From an uncultured Salinimicrobium sp. (GTDB taxonomy: Bacteria > Bacteroidota > Bacteroidia > Flavobacteriales > Flavobacteriaceae), in contig CAMPKA010000006.1 of the NCBI GenBank assembly GCA_946887075.1, positions 69,611 through 133,610 on the forward strand: 64,000 bases of DNA, given 5' to 3'. The notes beneath the pieces were generated by a model. The model ran no database searches. It was not told the origin of the DNA and worked only from the letters and a program-made list of their open reading frames with translations. Below are positions 41,823-52,000 of this stretch, piece after piece (within the stretch, counting starts at the first letter, position 1; every line of letters starts with the position of its first letter). The position numbers and the translations under genes are program-made.

Positions 41823-43346
41823 ATGAGAGTCATACCGGTTTTATTGTTGTTTCTTCTATCAGGAATTTACCTTCAGGCACAGGAGGATATTAATCTGGTT
41901 TACCGTCTCAGTTTTCCGGAACCGGAAAAACATCTTGTAGAGGTGGAGCTGACTTATGATTCCCTTGAAGCCGGACCAGAGACCCTGGTACTCCCGGTGT
42001 GGACTCCTGGTTATTATAAGATCCTTGACAATCCGGCGCATATCATAGACTTCGCCGTGCAGGGAGAAAGTGGGGACAGCATTATTTGGAATAAAACCTC
42101 CAAAAACGAGTGGACCTTTGAAAATCCGGTTCCCCAGGAGGTCCGGATTACCTACAATGTGTATGCTAACCGGAAATCCGTAGCGGAATCCAACGTGTCA
42201 GGGGAAAAGGCCTTCCTCGCAGGAACAGATATTTTTATGTTTCCCAAAGTTTCCGTCGAGGAAGCGGTAATGGTGGATGTAGAACTCCCGGTAACCTGGG
42301 AGAGGATATCCACCGGACTGGAACGGAGGGACGGCCGCCGTTTTTATGCCAAAGATTTTAATGTGCTCTACGACAGCCCCTTTTATCTTGGCAATCAAAA
42401 GGTATTTAGTTTTAGGGAGGAGGACAAGGATTTCACTTTGTCCGTGGCCACTCCCGAGGGCCTGAAGGCAGAGGCTTTCATCGCTGACCTCAAAAAGATC
42501 ATCCGCAGTACCACTGATCTGATGAAGGATATTCCGTTCGAGCATTACAGTTTTCTAATGATGGAAGAAGGCAGGGGAGGTCTTGAGCATTGGAATTCGC
42601 AGGCGGTCTTTACGGGGGGAGATTTCACGTTCGAATCAGACAAGGCCTATAAGGATTTTATGAACTTTATCACCCATGAATATTTCCATCTCTATAATGC
42701 CAAGGCTATCCGTCCGATTGAACTGGGACCTTTTGACTACAGCAAGGAGAACTATACTACCATGTTATGGGTAGCCGAGGGATTCACGGTGTATTTCGAA
42801 TACAGGATCATGAGGGATGCTGGCCTGCTCTCAGAACAGGACTTCCTGGATTACATGAGCAGCCATATCAGAACCGTTGAGACCGGTGAGGGTAAACACC
42901 ATATGTCCCTTGAACGGTCGAGCTATGACGTCTGGATCTACTTCCTCAACAGAAACGAAATGACCGCGGAAACCACCATCTCGTACTATCAGAAAGGTCC
43001 GATCATAGCGATGCTTATGGATCTGGCAATAAGGCATCATACCGGAAATCGGAAATCCCTTGATGATGTCATGCGCCACCTCTACATCAAATTTTACCAG
43101 GAGCTGCAAAGAGGATATACAGAGGAGGAATTTTGGGAAGTCAGTGAACAGATCGCAGGGGTTTCTTTGGAGGTAATCCGTACTTACGTGGAGACTACCA
43201 CAGCCATCGATTATCAGAAGTATCTTCGATACGGTGCTCTTGGATTCAGAAAGCAGCAGGGGAATGAGGATCAGGACTATCAGTTGGTAAAACTTGCCCC
43301 TGAAAATCAGCTACAGGAAGAAATCCAGAAGGCGCTCCTCAATTAA
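41823..43346 (+). CDS. M61-family aminopeptidase, lacking the usual PDZ domain
   Basis: A 507-residue secreted protein with signal MRVIPVLLLFLLSGIYLQAQ. The N-terminal beta-rich M61 domain (VEVELTYDSLEAGPETLVLPVWTPGYYKILD) is followed by the peptidase domain with HEYFH at residues 285-289 and, downstream, LWVAEGFTVYFEYRIM, whose Glu is the third zinc ligand. GGLEHWNSQ is also typical of glycyl aminopeptidase-like M61 enzymes. Many M61 proteins are about 600 residues and end in a PDZ domain; this one stops at the end of the helical domain. It acts in the periplasm or at the surface on peptides. It stands alone, with its 3' end facing a small lipoprotein gene 33 bases away. Confidence 0.87.
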   Translation: MRVIPVLLLFLLSGIYLQAQEDINLVYRLSFPEPEKHLVEVELTYDSLEAGPETLVLPVWTPGYYKILDNPAHIIDFAVQGESGDSIIWNKTSKNEWTFENPVPQEVRITYNVYANRKSVAESNVSGEKAFLAGTDIFMFPKVSVEEAVMVDVELPVTWERISTGLERRDGRRFYAKDFNVLYDSPFYLGNQKVFSFREEDKDFTLSVATPEGLKAEAFIADLKKIIRSTTDLMKDIPFEHYSFLMMEEGRGGLEHWNSQAVFTGGDFTFESDKAYKDFMNFITHEYFHLYNAKAIRPIELGPFDYSKENYTTMLWVAEGFTVYFEYRIMRDAGLLSEQDFLDYMSSHIRTVETGEGKHHMSLERSSYDVWIYFLNRNEMTAETTISYYQKGPIIAMLMDLAIRHHTGNRKSLDDVMRHLYIKFYQELQRGYTEEEFWEVSEQIAGVSLEVIRTYVETTTAIDYQKYLRYGALGFRKQQGNEDQDYQLVKLAPENQLQEEIQKALLN

Positions 43347-43379
43347 AGGCAGCCGACTTTGCCAATAGATAAGCGTGAT

Positions 43380-43691
43380 CTACCTGCTTTCGAGGGAACT
43401 AAGGGTAATGACTTCGGCCTGGGTGCAGTCCGCCGTCAAGGGAACGGGTTCCGAATCCACTTTATACTCGATATAGACTTCAAGACCCGTCCCGTGGAAT
43501 TCCTCATCGATCTCATGTTGAAAGACATAGGTCTTGGGACTTCGCTCCATGATGACATACCCGTTGATGGTCGCGCAGTCCGGGGTATAGTAGAGTTTGG
43601 CGTATCCGCTTTCCGGATAGGAATTTGCCTCCATTTCACAACCAGTGGCCAGGCCTGAGACAGCCAGAAAAATCAGAATTCTTGTAAACAT
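43380..43691 (-). CDS. Small lipoprotein of unknown function
   Basis: The open frame reaches 43733, but the ATG at 43689-43691 starts a compact lipoprotein signal (MFTRILIFLAVSGLATGC), leaving 103 residues in all. The mature part is short and beta-rich (GYAKLYYTPDCATINGYVIMERSP, GLEVYIEYKVDSEPVPLTADC) with two Cys besides the lipid-bearing one. No known family is recognised. It is convergent with the M61 gene and probably a single-gene unit. Confidence 0.65.
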   Translation of the reverse strand: MFTRILIFLAVSGLATGCEMEANSYPESGYAKLYYTPDCATINGYVIMERSPKTYVFQHEIDEEFHGTGLEVYIEYKVDSEPVPLTADCTQAEVITLSSLESR

Positions 43692-43911
43692 GTTGGCATC
43701 TATTTTTAGTTGTGGAAGAACCTTTCTTTCCAATGATGAAGTCTCAAGTTAAAGATTATCTGCTGATAGTCTTACAAGGCAATGCGGAAAATTTCCTGTA
43801 ACCTGATTCTGGTCATAATATTCCCCGGAGATAATCCACAACTTTGAGCCCAATTAAATCATTTGAGGAATTACAAAAATTCCCATTGTCCAATCCAGTA
43901 ACGATTCAAAC

Positions 43912-44259
43912 ATGAAGATAGCATCATTAACAGAGGAAACGCAATACCACGACAAAAGACCTGCAGTCCAGGTCTTATTTCAGACGGAAACCAGTAAAGA
44001 AATCAAGATCGCTTTCAAAGCTGGACAAATAATGAAAGAACATAAAACCCCTTTTCCTATTGTAGTGGAAATCTTTCAAGGGGCCATAGATTTTGGGGTA
44101 AAAGGAGAAGTACTTTCCCTTAAACAGGGAGACCTGATTGCCCTGGAGGGCGGTGTCCCTCATGATTTGCAGGCGAAGGAACAAAGCATTGTGCGTCTAA
44201 GCTTGACTCTTGCAGACAAAATAGAACGCGTTCAGGATGTGGCAAATAAATCCCTATGA
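43912..44259 (+). CDS. Cupin-domain protein
   Basis: A 115-residue cytoplasmic single-domain cupin. KIAFKAGQIMKEHKTPFPIVVEIFQGAIDFGVKGEVLSLKQGDLIALEGGVPHDLQAKEQSIVRLSL follows the two cupin motifs, with GQIMKEHKTP for motif 1 and GDLIALEGGVPHDL for motif 2; the metal ligands are only partly kept. Its last four bases overlap the ATG of the methyltransferase gene, so the two products probably act together. In similar pairs they modify or sense a small molecule; the ligand here is unknown. Confidence 0.8.
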   Translation: MKIASLTEETQYHDKRPAVQVLFQTETSKEIKIAFKAGQIMKEHKTPFPIVVEIFQGAIDFGVKGEVLSLKQGDLIALEGGVPHDLQAKEQSIVRLSLTLADKIERVQDVANKSL

Positions 44260-45029
44260 ACTATAGAAAGTTTAATACCGAGCAGGGTCACTGGATCCTG
44301 GCCAGGATGGGAAAAAAAGTCCTCAGACCTGGAGGAAGAAAACTTACCGACCAACTTTTGGAGGAGCTAAGGATCTCCAGGGAGGATAAGGTGGTCGAGT
44401 TTGCGCCTGGAATGGGTTTTACAGCCTTCCAGACCCTGAAAAGGAACCCCAGATCTTATACAGGCATTGAACTGAACGAAGAAGCTGCTCAGAAGTTGAA
44501 GAAGACACTGTCCGGAAAGAACCGATCTGTCAGGAACTCCAGTGCTGCTGATACCGGATTAGATTCCGCAACTTACGACAAGGTTTATGGAGAGGCTATG
44601 CTGACCATGCAGGCGGACCACAGAAAATCCGAGATCATCAGGGAAGCCTTCCGGATTTTAAAGAGGGGTGGCCTGTATGGCATTCATGAATTAGGTTTAC
44701 AACCAGATCAGCTCGATTCCGCGACCAAGGGAAAAATACAACGGGAACTTGCACAGGTGATCAGAGTGAATGCCAGACCGTTGACCCGGAATGAATGGTG
44801 CCTGTTATTAGAAAATGAAGGCTTCACAATCAGAAAGGTTTACCAGTCCCCAATGCACTTGTTGAAACCCAGAAGAATCCTGAGCGATGAAGGACTATTG
44901 CGGACAATCCGGATTGCATTCAATATCCTGACCCATCCGGGAGCCAGAAAACGTATCAGAAAAATGCGTGAAATTTTTCTGAAACACGAAAAAGCCATGG
45001 CTGCCTTCGCAATTATTGCAGAGAAATGA
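44256..45029 (+). CDS. SAM-dependent methyltransferase, class I
   Basis: A 257-residue protein with the Rossmann-like methyltransferase signature VVEFAPGMGFTAFQTLKRNPRSYTGIELNEEAAQKLKKTL, in which FAPGMG is the SAM-binding loop, and a later YDKVYGEAMLTMQADHRKSEIIREAFRILKRGGLYGIHELGL. The C-terminal part (about 190-257) is basic (KPRRILSDEGLLRTIRIAFNILTHPGARKRIRKMREIFLKHEKAMAAFAIIAEK). The substrate cannot be named. Translation is coupled to the upstream cupin by an ATGA overlap. Confidence 0.87.
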   Translation: MNYRKFNTEQGHWILARMGKKVLRPGGRKLTDQLLEELRISREDKVVEFAPGMGFTAFQTLKRNPRSYTGIELNEEAAQKLKKTLSGKNRSVRNSSAADTGLDSATYDKVYGEAMLTMQADHRKSEIIREAFRILKRGGLYGIHELGLQPDQLDSATKGKIQRELAQVIRVNARPLTRNEWCLLLENEGFTIRKVYQSPMHLLKPRRILSDEGLLRTIRIAFNILTHPGARKRIRKMREIFLKHEKAMAAFAIIAEK

Positions 45030-45154
45030 GCTGATTAGAAGACAGGTTGTATTTAAAATGTTTACGAGAAAAGGACCTCTTATTTAAATAGTAAGCATGA
45101 TTTTTCTATATTTAATTACTACTTATAGTATTATTCACCTTTTAAACTTCTTTT

Positions 45155-45646
45155 GTGGTTACGATTATTAGCTTTCTGAGTTGCATTAGATCAAATTGTG
45201 AGCTGTCAAAGAAATGGGGCTTTAGAAATATTTCCTTGTCTATCTTCATGCTGACGCTCCTGCTAGGATGTTCAAAAGATGGTATGCAGAATGCCATTCC
45301 TTACGAGGTAATACATGAAACTCATTTGAGTTATGCTGACAGCGAAATCCTTCCGAATCAGTATGACCTGGTAACCAGCAAATCCGAATGGAATGATTTT
45401 CTGGATCAGATCGCTCGGGTCAGTCCTTCCCGTGCTGCAGTTCTGGAGGACTTAGAGACTGATTTTCAAAACCACGACCTGATTGTGATCATCGGGAAAT
45501 ATTTCAACTACTGCTGTAGTGAATTGATTGTGGAGGGCGTCTTTCAGGCAGCGGATCATGTAATGGTGCAATACAAGGAAAGCGATCCTGGAATGGCCGC
45601 GGCCGTAAGTCAGGCGCTAACCCTACTGAAGATTCCAAAAGCCTAA
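45155..45646 (+). CDS. Lipoprotein with possible PrcB-type domain
   Basis: Read from a GTG at 45155 the frame gives 163 residues. A hydrophobic segment ends in a lipobox (SIFMLTLLLGCSKDG), so it is a lipoprotein, but the N-terminal about 27 residues look too long and the true start may be a later TTG or the ATG of MLTLLLGC. The mature domain reads LVTSKSEWNDFLDQIARVSP, DFQNHDLIVIIGKYFNYCCSELIVEG and ends TLLKIPKA. This order resembles the PrcB_C domain seen in small exported Bacteroidota proteins; the match is by eye only. No operon partner is seen. Confidence 0.55.
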   Translation: MVTIISFLSCIRSNCELSKKWGFRNISLSIFMLTLLLGCSKDGMQNAIPYEVIHETHLSYADSEILPNQYDLVTSKSEWNDFLDQIARVSPSRAAVLEDLETDFQNHDLIVIIGKYFNYCCSELIVEGVFQAADHVMVQYKESDPGMAAAVSQALTLLKIPKA

Positions 45647-45899
45647 GCGCTTATTGCTTCAACCTTGAGCGAAACATGGAAATTCAAGGCATGGAGATCA
45701 CTTACTAAAAAGAGAACAGGTTACAACAAAGACCCTAAGTAGTGAAGTTTTCGCCCTAGCATTGCATAATTAATTCTCTGAAGGAAAACGGCAGTGTGGG
45801 GCTTGCGCATTATCTGAAAATGTTGAAAAATATTCTTCAAGGATTTTTGTCCTTTGTCGCGGGCATGATCTTTACCCACCCATAATCCTAATCCCGAAT
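45647..45899. other. Intergenic region before PUL 2 regulator
   Basis: About 250 bases with stop codons in all frames and no coding character. I see no clear hairpin. It leads into the strong promoter-like element at 45900-45929. Confidence 0.4.
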
Positions 45900-45929
45900 T
45901 TTGTGAAACCGGAATAGAGGTTATATTTG
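45900..45929 (+). promoter_or_regulatory. Bacteroidota-type promoter at the PUL 2 regulator gene
   Basis: TTTG at 45900-45903, an 18-base spacer, then TATATTTG at 45922-45929, an exact TAnnTTTG. Transcription should begin near 45933-45936, which coincides with the most upstream candidate start codon (GTG at 45935). Confidence 0.6.
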
Positions 45930-45934
45930 CTGTA

Positions 45935-48745
45935 GTGCCCTTCGGCCCAAATTGTTATCGCTTGCGTCTGAAACTTCTTTTTTTTCTATTTATCTCTTTA
46001 AGTGGACTCTCCCAGGAATTGCCGCCAGTGATCAACTTTGATCCTGTGGAATACGACGGGGGCAATCAGAATTGGATGATCACTCAGGGCCCTCAGAGGT
46101 ACATCTATATTGCGAACAGCAGTGGTCTTCTGGAGTACAATGGGGCAGACTGGCATCTTTATCCGGTTCCTAACAAGACCATTGTCCGTTCTGTGGAAGC
46201 AGTCGGCAGCAGGATATTTACCGGAGCCTACATGGAAGTGGGATTCTGGCAAAGAAACCAAGCAGGGGTCCTGGAGTATACCAGCCTCCTTCCAAGATTT
46301 CCCAGGGCTGTTCATGATGGGGAACAATTCTGGCATATAGAACATGTCGACAATACAGTTGTCTTCCAGAGCTTCGAGGGGCTTTATCTTTATGATATCC
46401 CCACGAATCGCCTCCGGGTTCTGGAAGTTCCTTCCGGTTCAATTTCAAATCTTTTCAGGTCGCAGCAAGAGATTTATTTTCAGGTCTCTCAGCAAGGACT
46501 CTTCAAAGTAGAGAAGGGAGCGGCTAAAAATCTAATTCCCTTTTCCGCTCTCGGAAACCGAGAGGTCGTTCAAGTGATCGGCGAGGGGGAAAACACCAGA
46601 ATCATCACACGTTCCGCCGAATTCTTCAGTTGGAATGGGAGGGTGCTGAAGCCCTATAACGAGCATCTTTCGAGGGAATTGGAAGACATCAGCCTTTTTT
46701 CAGCGCTGGAGCTTACCGATGGATCCCTGCTTCTGGGAAGTGTGGAAAATGGGTTATATCATATCAATGCCAACGGAAAGATGCTACACCATCTGAACCA
46801 GGAAAACGGTCTACAGAACAACACGATCCTGACCCTTTACCTCGATGATAAGCAGAATGCCTGGGCCGGTCTTGACAACGGTATCAGTGTGCTGAACCTG
46901 AATTCCCCCTTCAGGTTATTCCAGGACAACGTAGGGCGGATCGGTACGGTGTACGCTTCCCTGGCCCAAGGAAATTACCTGTACCTGGGAACCAACCAGG
47001 GATTGTATTTCCGGCGAAAGGGGGAGAACAGATATCATTTTGTCGATGGCACCAACGGCCAGGTCTGGAGCCTGCAGCATCACAACGGCACCATTTTCAT
47101 AGGCCATAACAATGGTACGTTTGTCGTTGAAGGGGAAACCGCAAGAAAGATCTCCGCCCGACTGGGAACCTGGACGGTTAAACCCTTACCTGGTATGGAA
47201 AATTGGTTCCTGCAGGGCCATTACAACGGAATCAGCCTGCTTCAAAAGCAAGGTCAGGAATTCAAGGATTTTCCCATGATCCCGGATTTCCCGCACTCCT
47301 CCAAACATATCGTGGTAAAGGGGGATGGAACCATCTGGATATCCAATGAGCACAAAGGGATTTTTCGTTTTAATCTGGACGAGGATCTCCAGGGGATAAG
47401 GAATGTTCAAAACTATGCATTCGACGATATCATCGGGATCACCTCGAGCATTTTCAATTTCGACGACTGCCTTTATTTTTCGACTAAAAACCGGATCTTC
47501 CGGTATGACCCGATCCAGAATCGGTTCGAGGAAGCAGGAGAGCTTTCTGAAATTTTTGAGGGGGTAGAGCGCATCTCAGGAAGGATCATCAGTTTCGGAT
47601 CGGATCTGTGGGGATTTTCGCAGACCGGGCTCTTCAATGTTTACTCCGCTGATCTGCAGAATGACCTGCAGGTAAACCATGTTCTCATCCCCAAGGAGCT
47701 CAGAACGATTCCCCAGGGTTATGAGAACATTACAGAACTTGAAGACGGATCCCATCTTCTTGGTCTTGTAGATGGTTACCTGGTATTTGATGATTACGTC
47801 GGGGACGCCCTGGAAGATTATGAGGTGCTGATGGATCGGATCACGATCTCCGGCAGGGAAGAAAGCCCTATCTCCGTTCCTCTTGACAAAGCAACCTCCC
47901 TGGAGTATGACCATAATAATATTTCCTTCCACTTCAGCATACCCGAGTATAAGAAGTTCCTGTCTCCCATGTACAGCTACAAACTGGAAGGACTGAACCT
48001 GAAGTGGAGTCAATGGCACCAGGAACCGCAGGCGGATTTCAAGAACCTCTCTGCCGGGGACTACACCTTTGTAGTAAGGGGCAGGCTGGGAGAGAAGGTC
48101 ATCGGACAAAAAAGCTATTCCTTCGAAGTACTGAGGCCATGGTACTTTAGCAATCTGGCTCTGGCAGCCTATTTCATCCTCTTTTGCCTACTGATTCTGC
48201 TGGTCCACTGGCGATATCGGAAGGAGCACGAAAAGCGGATAAGGGAGCACGAGAAAACGCTCAAGCTCAAAAACCTGGAAGCGGAGCAGCGGATCATCAG
48301 GCTACAGAATGAACGGCTCGAACAGGAAATGGAAAACAAGAATAAGGAACTGGCGATTTCTACGATGAGCCTTATCAAAAAGAACGAATTCCTGACCAGT
48401 ATCAAGGACAGGCTCAAGGATTCCGAGGATTCTTCCAATAAAATCCGGTCTGTGATCCGTACCATTGATAAGGACATTAGCGAAGAGGATAACTGGAAGT
48501 TCTTTAAAAAGGCCTTCAGCAATGCGGATAAGGACTTTTTTCGGAAGATCAAGGAGAAGCACCCGGATTTAACTCCCAATGATCTTAAACTATGTGCATA
48601 TCTAAGATTGAATTTGTCCTCGAAGGAGATCGCCCCCCTGCTGAATATTTCCGTAAAAAGCGTAGAGATCAAGCGATATCGATTGCGAAAAAAAATGGGA
48701 TTGGGACGTGAAACGAATCTTACAGATTATATAATGGACCTCTAG
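45935..48745 (+). CDS. Membrane-tethered LuxR-type regulator with propeller and Y_Y_Y domain (PUL 2)
   Basis: A protein of up to 936 residues. The GTG at 45935 coincides with the expected transcription start, so translation begins either leaderless there or at the TTG at 45962 (LRLKLLFFLFISLSGLSQ, a good signal peptide). The periplasmic part is a propeller (NNTILTLYLDDKQNAWAGLDNGISVLNLNSPF) plus a Y_Y_Y domain (MYSYKLEGLNLKWSQWHQEP, AGDYTFVVRG), followed by a transmembrane helix (FSNLALAAYFILFCLLILLVHW), a long coiled coil and a C-terminal LuxR-like HTH (DLKLCAYLRLNLSSKEIAPLLNISVKSVEIKRYRLRKKMGL). No kinase or receiver is present. It is the paralogue of the PUL 1 regulator and probably activates the laminarin PUL that follows. 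Confidence 0.85.
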   Translation: MPFGPNCYRLRLKLLFFLFISLSGLSQELPPVINFDPVEYDGGNQNWMITQGPQRYIYIANSSGLLEYNGADWHLYPVPNKTIVRSVEAVGSRIFTGAYMEVGFWQRNQAGVLEYTSLLPRFPRAVHDGEQFWHIEHVDNTVVFQSFEGLYLYDIPTNRLRVLEVPSGSISNLFRSQQEIYFQVSQQGLFKVEKGAAKNLIPFSALGNREVVQVIGEGENTRIITRSAEFFSWNGRVLKPYNEHLSRELEDISLFSALELTDGSLLLGSVENGLYHINANGKMLHHLNQENGLQNNTILTLYLDDKQNAWAGLDNGISVLNLNSPFRLFQDNVGRIGTVYASLAQGNYLYLGTNQGLYFRRKGENRYHFVDGTNGQVWSLQHHNGTIFIGHNNGTFVVEGETARKISARLGTWTVKPLPGMENWFLQGHYNGISLLQKQGQEFKDFPMIPDFPHSSKHIVVKGDGTIWISNEHKGIFRFNLDEDLQGIRNVQNYAFDDIIGITSSIFNFDDCLYFSTKNRIFRYDPIQNRFEEAGELSEIFEGVERISGRIISFGSDLWGFSQTGLFNVYSADLQNDLQVNHVLIPKELRTIPQGYENITELEDGSHLLGLVDGYLVFDDYVGDALEDYEVLMDRITISGREESPISVPLDKATSLEYDHNNISFHFSIPEYKKFLSPMYSYKLEGLNLKWSQWHQEPQADFKNLSAGDYTFVVRGRLGEKVIGQKSYSFEVLRPWYFSNLALAAYFILFCLLILLVHWRYRKEHEKRIREHEKTLKLKNLEAEQRIIRLQNERLEQEMENKNKELAISTMSLIKKNEFLTSIKDRLKDSEDSSNKIRSVIRTIDKDISEEDNWKFFKKAFSNADKDFFRKIKEKHPDLTPNDLKLCAYLRLNLSSKEIAPLLNISVKSVEIKRYRLRKKMGLGRETNLTDYIMDL

Positions 48746-49074
48746 CCTTTACATCAGGGGGAATTAACTTTACATTACCTCTACAAATCAATACAAATTT
48801 TTCAATTCCCTGTCGCATAAATCACCCTTTTCGTGTGAATTAGGCTTTGTATGCACCTTATTTGCAGGCTTTTCATATTTCTATACATGAAATCCCAGGA
48901 TGTAGGTTTTTTGTCAAGGCATCTTTTGCAGCAGCTTCTTCTCAAGCTGATATATTAGTAACATAAATTTAACATCATGGGGCCGTTCCTTTTGAAGAAA
49001 AATTCTCAAAAGCGGCTTCAGAGGCAAACCAAAAAAGGCCATATGCATACCAATTCAACTAAATCCAACTATAA
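48746..49074 (+). other. Intergenic leader region upstream of PUL 2 susC
   Basis: About 330 non-coding bases. It must hold the susC promoter, but no exact TTTG-N19-TAnnTTTG could be placed. TGATATATTAG at 48948-48958 also occurs upstream of the GH13 gene (23139-23149). The last 100 bases are A-rich, as is common before Bacteroidota start codons. Confidence 0.4.
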
Positions 49075-52000
49075 ATGAAGATTAAAAATTACTTTCTGAT
49101 GTTCATGTTGCTCCTGATGAGTGCCACAGGAATTGCCCAGGTGAAGGAAATCACCGGGACAGTGGTGGATAATGATGGAAACCCCCTGCCGGGTGCCAAC
49201 GTTATCATCCAGGGAACTTCCACGGGGACCCAGACGGACTTCGATGGCCGGTTCGCCATCGAGGCAGCACCCGGGGATGTTCTGGTATTTTCCTATCTGG
49301 GATATCAGACCCTGGAAACTATTGTGGGGGACAAACAGGACCTGGTGATAACCCTGACTCCTGACGAGGCTGCCCTTGATGAAGTCATTGTTGTAGGGTA
49401 CGGAACCCAGAAGAAAAGCGTAACCACAGGTGCAATTTCCTCTGTCAAGGCAGAAGAACTTGAGGCTGTTCCTAACGGAAGGGTGGAACAAACGCTCCAG
49501 GGAAGGGTTTCCGGAGTGACCATAGCAGCCAATTCCGGACAACCGGGTTCCTCTGCGACCGTAAGGGTACGGGGTCTGACTACTTTTGATACCTATGGTG
49601 GTAACACCCCACTCTGGGTCGTGGACGGGGTGATCGTGGACGCCGGAGGAATCGGATATCTCAACCAGCAGGATATCGCATCCATAGAGGTACTAAAAGA
49701 TGCTGCGTCCCTCGCGATCTACGGGGCCAGGGCTGCCGCGGGTGTGATCCTGGTCACCACTAAAAAAGGACAGCGGGGGCTGTTGCAGGTGAACTATACC
49801 GGGCATTATGGTATTTCTGCCCCTGAAAACAAGGTGGAGCTGCTGAATGCCACCCAATATGCCGCACTGATGAACGAGAAATCTGTGGCCGCCGGCGGAG
49901 AGATCATCTATCCCGATCTGTCTGTATTCGGAACCGGTACAGACTGGCAGGATGCCATCTTTAATGACAGTGCTAATCGGGAATCCCATGAATTCAGCTT
50001 AAGCGGAGGAAATGAAGTTTCGACCTTCTATGCCTCCTTTGGTTACCTGGACACCGAGGGTATTGTAACGACCGAAATATCACAGTATCAGAAGAAAAGT
50101 CTTCGTCTGAACTCCACGCATGAACTCTCAGACATGTTCACTGTAGGACAGACCTTCGGGTATGCCCATCAGAAATCTACCGGTCTTGGAAATACCAACA
50201 GCGAGTACGGAGGACCGTTGAGTTCTGCCCTTAACCTGGATCCGATCACCCCTCTGGTTGTGACTGATCCTGCGGTGGCCAACACCCCCCTATACACCAC
50301 CAATCCTGTCTTCAGGGATGCCAATGGTAATCCCTATGGAATTTCAGGTGTGGTAGGCCAGGAAATGACGAACCCCGTAGCCTACATCCAGACCAGGCTT
50401 GGTAACTATAACTGGTCCGATGACTTCGTCGGGAATGCCTATGTGGAATTCAGCCCTATAGAAGAGGTTACCTTCAAATCTTCTGTTGGAGGAAAAATTG
50501 CTTACTGGGGCGGGGATTTCTTCACTCCTGAATACTTCCTGAGTACCACAGTGGGGGCTTCCATCAACAGCCTGAGCCGAAACCTGAACAAAGGCTTTGG
50601 CTGGAATATTGAGAACACGCTCTCCTATGAAGATCTCGTGGGACAGCACAATTTTGAATTGCTTCTAGGGCAGGGAACCTATGTGGACGGGATTACCAGC
50701 GGCACATATACCTCCTATCAGGGGTTACCCGTGACGAGTTACAAAGACGCCTCCTTTAACTATGATATCCCCGATGAGAGGATCGTAGGAAGCGCCTATA
50801 CCGGTATTCCACACCGGGTGATTTCCCTGTTCTCACGTCTGAACTACAATTATGCGGAGAAGTATCTCTTTACGGGAATCATCCGTCGCGACGGGTCCTC
50901 CAACTTCGGACCCAATAACAAGTTCGGGATTTTCCCTTCCTTCTCTGCGGGATGGGTGGCCTCTAATGAGGATTTCTGGGCGCAGGACGGTTTTGTAAAT
51001 ACGCTGAAACTGAGAGCTGGTTACGGGGTCACAGGAAATGACGCCATTAAACCCAATGGGTACCTGGCCCTTATCGGTGGCGGGCGCAACTACACCTTTG
51101 GTCGCGATGGTAATGCGATCTGGATCGGGTACAGCCCAGATGCTCCTGCAAACCCGGATCTCAGGTGGGAGGAGACCTCTCAGCTGAACATCGGCGCCGA
51201 TGCACGCTTCTTCGAGCATTTTACGATGACCCTTGAATACTATGAAAAAGTGACCACAGGTATCCTTCAGGAATTTGAAATCCCGGGTTACGTGGGATCT
51301 ACAGGTCTTCCCGTGGGGAACGTGGCTGATATGGAGAACAAAGGGGTTGAGTTTGAATTCGGGTATAACCGTAATTTCGGAGACGTCTATTTCTCTGCAA
51401 ACGGAAACCTGACCTACCTGAAAAATGAGGTCACTTACCTGGGCCAGGATAAAGAGTTTATCACGACGGGTACTGCCGGATTCCAGTCGATGGGACCGAT
51501 TACCAGGACCCAGATCGGACATCCCTACAATGCCTTTTACGGATTTCAGACCGCTGGTATCTTCCAGAGCCTGGAGGATGTGAACTCCTATACAGGACCT
51601 GATGGAAATCCGATCCAGCCCAATGCAGTTCCAGGAGATTTCCGCTGGGTCGACACCAACGGTGACGGAATGATCACGGATGATGATAAAACCTTCCTCG
51701 GAAGTCCATTGCCGAAATACACCTTTGGACTCACGCTCAACATGAACTATAAAGGATTCGACTTGATGGTCTTCACCCAGGGCGCTGCCGGAAATAAGAT
51801 CTTCCAGGGATTAAGACGTCTGGATATCCAGAATGCGAACTATCCTGTGGAGGCCCTCAGCCGTTGGACCGGACCTGGAACGTCCAACGACTATCCCAGG
51901 TTGACCAATAACGATCTGAACGGGAATTTCAGCAGACCTTCTGATTTCTACCTGGAGGACGGGGACTATGTCAGGATCAAACTCGCCCAGATAGGCTATA

